Source: Bacteroidota bacterium
GTDB lineage: Bacteria > Bacteroidota > Bacteroidia > Bacteroidales > VadinHA17
Reading direction: 5' to 3'
Assembly (NCBI GenBank): GCA_030631445.1
Contig: DAOVLD010000094.1
Span: forward strand, 1-6,963
Length of the DNA: 6,963 nt
Below are positions 6,316 to 6,963 of this stretch, piece after piece. Made by a program: the position numbers and the translations under genes. How positions within the stretch are numbered: position 1 is the stretch's first letter; every line of letters begins with the position of its first letter. The notes below the pieces were generated by a model. That model ran no database searches. It had not been told where the DNA came from and worked only from the letters and a program-made list of their open reading frames with translations.

Positions 6316-6828
6316 ATGGCAAATTCTTCAGAATGGCTGACTGATTTTAATGATAAACTTAAGATAGGTACAAACGATCTTTCAGGGAGAAACTACAGGT
6401 TTCTGCAGATTAGAAGATTAGCTAAAATGGCAGAAAAAGTGGATGAATATTCAACTTCCTGCAGAGACTGCTTTTTTTTTAAAAATGATATGTCCCATAT
6501 AGTTTCAAATCCGGAAAATTTTCGGGATAATTCAACATTGGGCAATACCGGGTATGAAAAAACCTTTGGTCTTATATTCCGGCATCTGAAAAAGGTACAT
6601 AAACTCTATCCAAAATCTTACTTTGCTTCCGTGTATTCATTATTGGGGATGTTATTTGGAATTCTGGCAGGACTACTTATTGCATATATGATACTCTTTA
6701 TCCAGGAAGAAAACAGTGACATTTTGAAAACCGGTGTTTTACTGGGCTGGGTAATAGGATTGGTGGCTGGACAGATATTTGGAAAAAAAAGAGATAATGA
6801 AATGAAAAAACAGAAACGGCAACTATGA
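6316..6828 (+). CDS. Hypothetical protein with two glycine-zipper membrane segments
   Basis: I do not recognise this 170-residue protein. The N-terminal part (1-95) is soluble and charged, with a C49-x2-C52 pair in STSCRDCFFF and H90/H95 close to the membrane. Two hydrophobic segments follow, about 102-128 and 138-156, joined by a short acidic loop QEENSD. The tail KKRDNEMKKQKRQL is strongly basic. By the positive-inside rule both termini should be cytoplasmic. Glycines recur every fourth residue in both segments: 111, 115, 119, then 140, 144, 148, 152, 156. This predicts tight helix packing or oligomerisation. I chose the ATG at 6316, giving MANSSEWL. A longer TTG-initiated reading from 6283 would run through the terminator's T-tract and is unlikely. 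A weak TATATTTA (6287-6294) could be a -7 element, but no -33 partner is seen. A lipoprotein gene follows after 40 bp. A regulatory or small membrane-anchor role is possible but unproven. Confidence 0.75.
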   Translation: MANSSEWLTDFNDKLKIGTNDLSGRNYRFLQIRRLAKMAEKVDEYSTSCRDCFFFKNDMSHIVSNPENFRDNSTLGNTGYEKTFGLIFRHLKKVHKLYPKSYFASVYSLLGMLFGILAGLLIAYMILFIQEENSDILKTGVLLGWVIGLVAGQIFGKKRDNEMKKQKRQL

Positions 6829-6868
6829 ATTTCATATATTTTCATTAATAGTAAAAAACTCTAAATAA

Positions 6869-6963
6869 ATGAAAAAGCTTACATTTTTATTAAGTGCGAT
6901 TGTATTTATACTCTTGTTCTCCTGTACTCAATCAGGTCTTGACTACCCTGAAACACGGATGAG
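6869..6963 (+). CDS. Lipoprotein N-terminus, possibly S9A prolyl oligopeptidase (truncated by window end)
   Basis: The ATG at 6869 opens a frame that runs to the window edge with 31 codons visible. It begins MKKLTFLLSAIVFILLFSC, a lysine-rich n-region, a hydrophobic core and a lipobox (LFSC) with the acylated cysteine at residue 19. A mature start TQSGLDYPETRM follows. It should be exported and lipidated. YPETR soon after the lipid cysteine resembles the beginning of S9A prolyl oligopeptidases of Bacteroidota, where YPxT[RK] precedes the DPYRWLED motif. That motif would lie beyond the window, so the family is a guess at about even odds. The start is supported by the complete signal peptide and an in-frame stop-rich AT region just upstream. 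Confidence 0.75.
   Translation, partial: MKKLTFLLSAIVFILLFSCTQSGLDYPETRM

Overview
The window looks like chromosomal DNA of a member of the Bacteroidota, probably a Bacteroidales/Marinilabiliales-type organism. It has moderately low GC, all genes lie on the + strand, and Shine-Dalgarno sites are weak or absent. A TTG-N19-TAnnTTTG promoter of the Bacteroidota sigma-ABfr type precedes rpsO. It also carries a DUF2851 protein, a family I know mainly from this phylum, and a short-signal lipoprotein start. The taxon is inferred from these traits and not from a search.

Positions 1-3339 hold a tightly packed co-directional cluster. It comprises the 3' end of prfA (peptide chain release factor 1), pyrF (type 2 orotidine 5'-phosphate decarboxylase), a DUF2851 protein and a potassium channel with a cytoplasmic TrkA/RCK module. 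The gaps are 17 bp, -1 bp and -11 bp, so the last three genes are probably translationally coupled. An AT-rich inverted repeat follows the channel gene.

Positions 3426-5980 hold the widely conserved rpsO-pnp pair (ribosomal protein S15 and polynucleotide phosphorylase). It has a recognisable promoter in front of rpsO and an intrinsic terminator/attenuator between the two genes. pnp is full length, with both RNase PH-like domains, KH and S1 and all expected catalytic residues.

Positions 5981-6282 contain no convincing gene. They hold a composite element of about 230 bp bounded by 8-bp-period repeats in inverted orientation (TGGAA-type units on the left, TTCCA-type on the right), with small palindromes between them. 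After it comes a strong rho-independent terminator that is probably pnp's own, so the element appears to sit inside the pnp 3' untranslated region.

Positions 6316-6963 hold an unrecognised 170-residue protein with two membrane segments that both carry regular four-residue glycine ladders. The start of a lipoprotein follows, possibly an S9 prolyl oligopeptidase, and it runs off the window end.

Most of the window is housekeeping. The parts least explained by known biology are the DUF2851 protein (a nuclease-like motif plus exactly four cysteines), the octamer-repeat element, the glycine-ladder membrane protein and the atypical channel filter. I see no defence, CRISPR or phage system.
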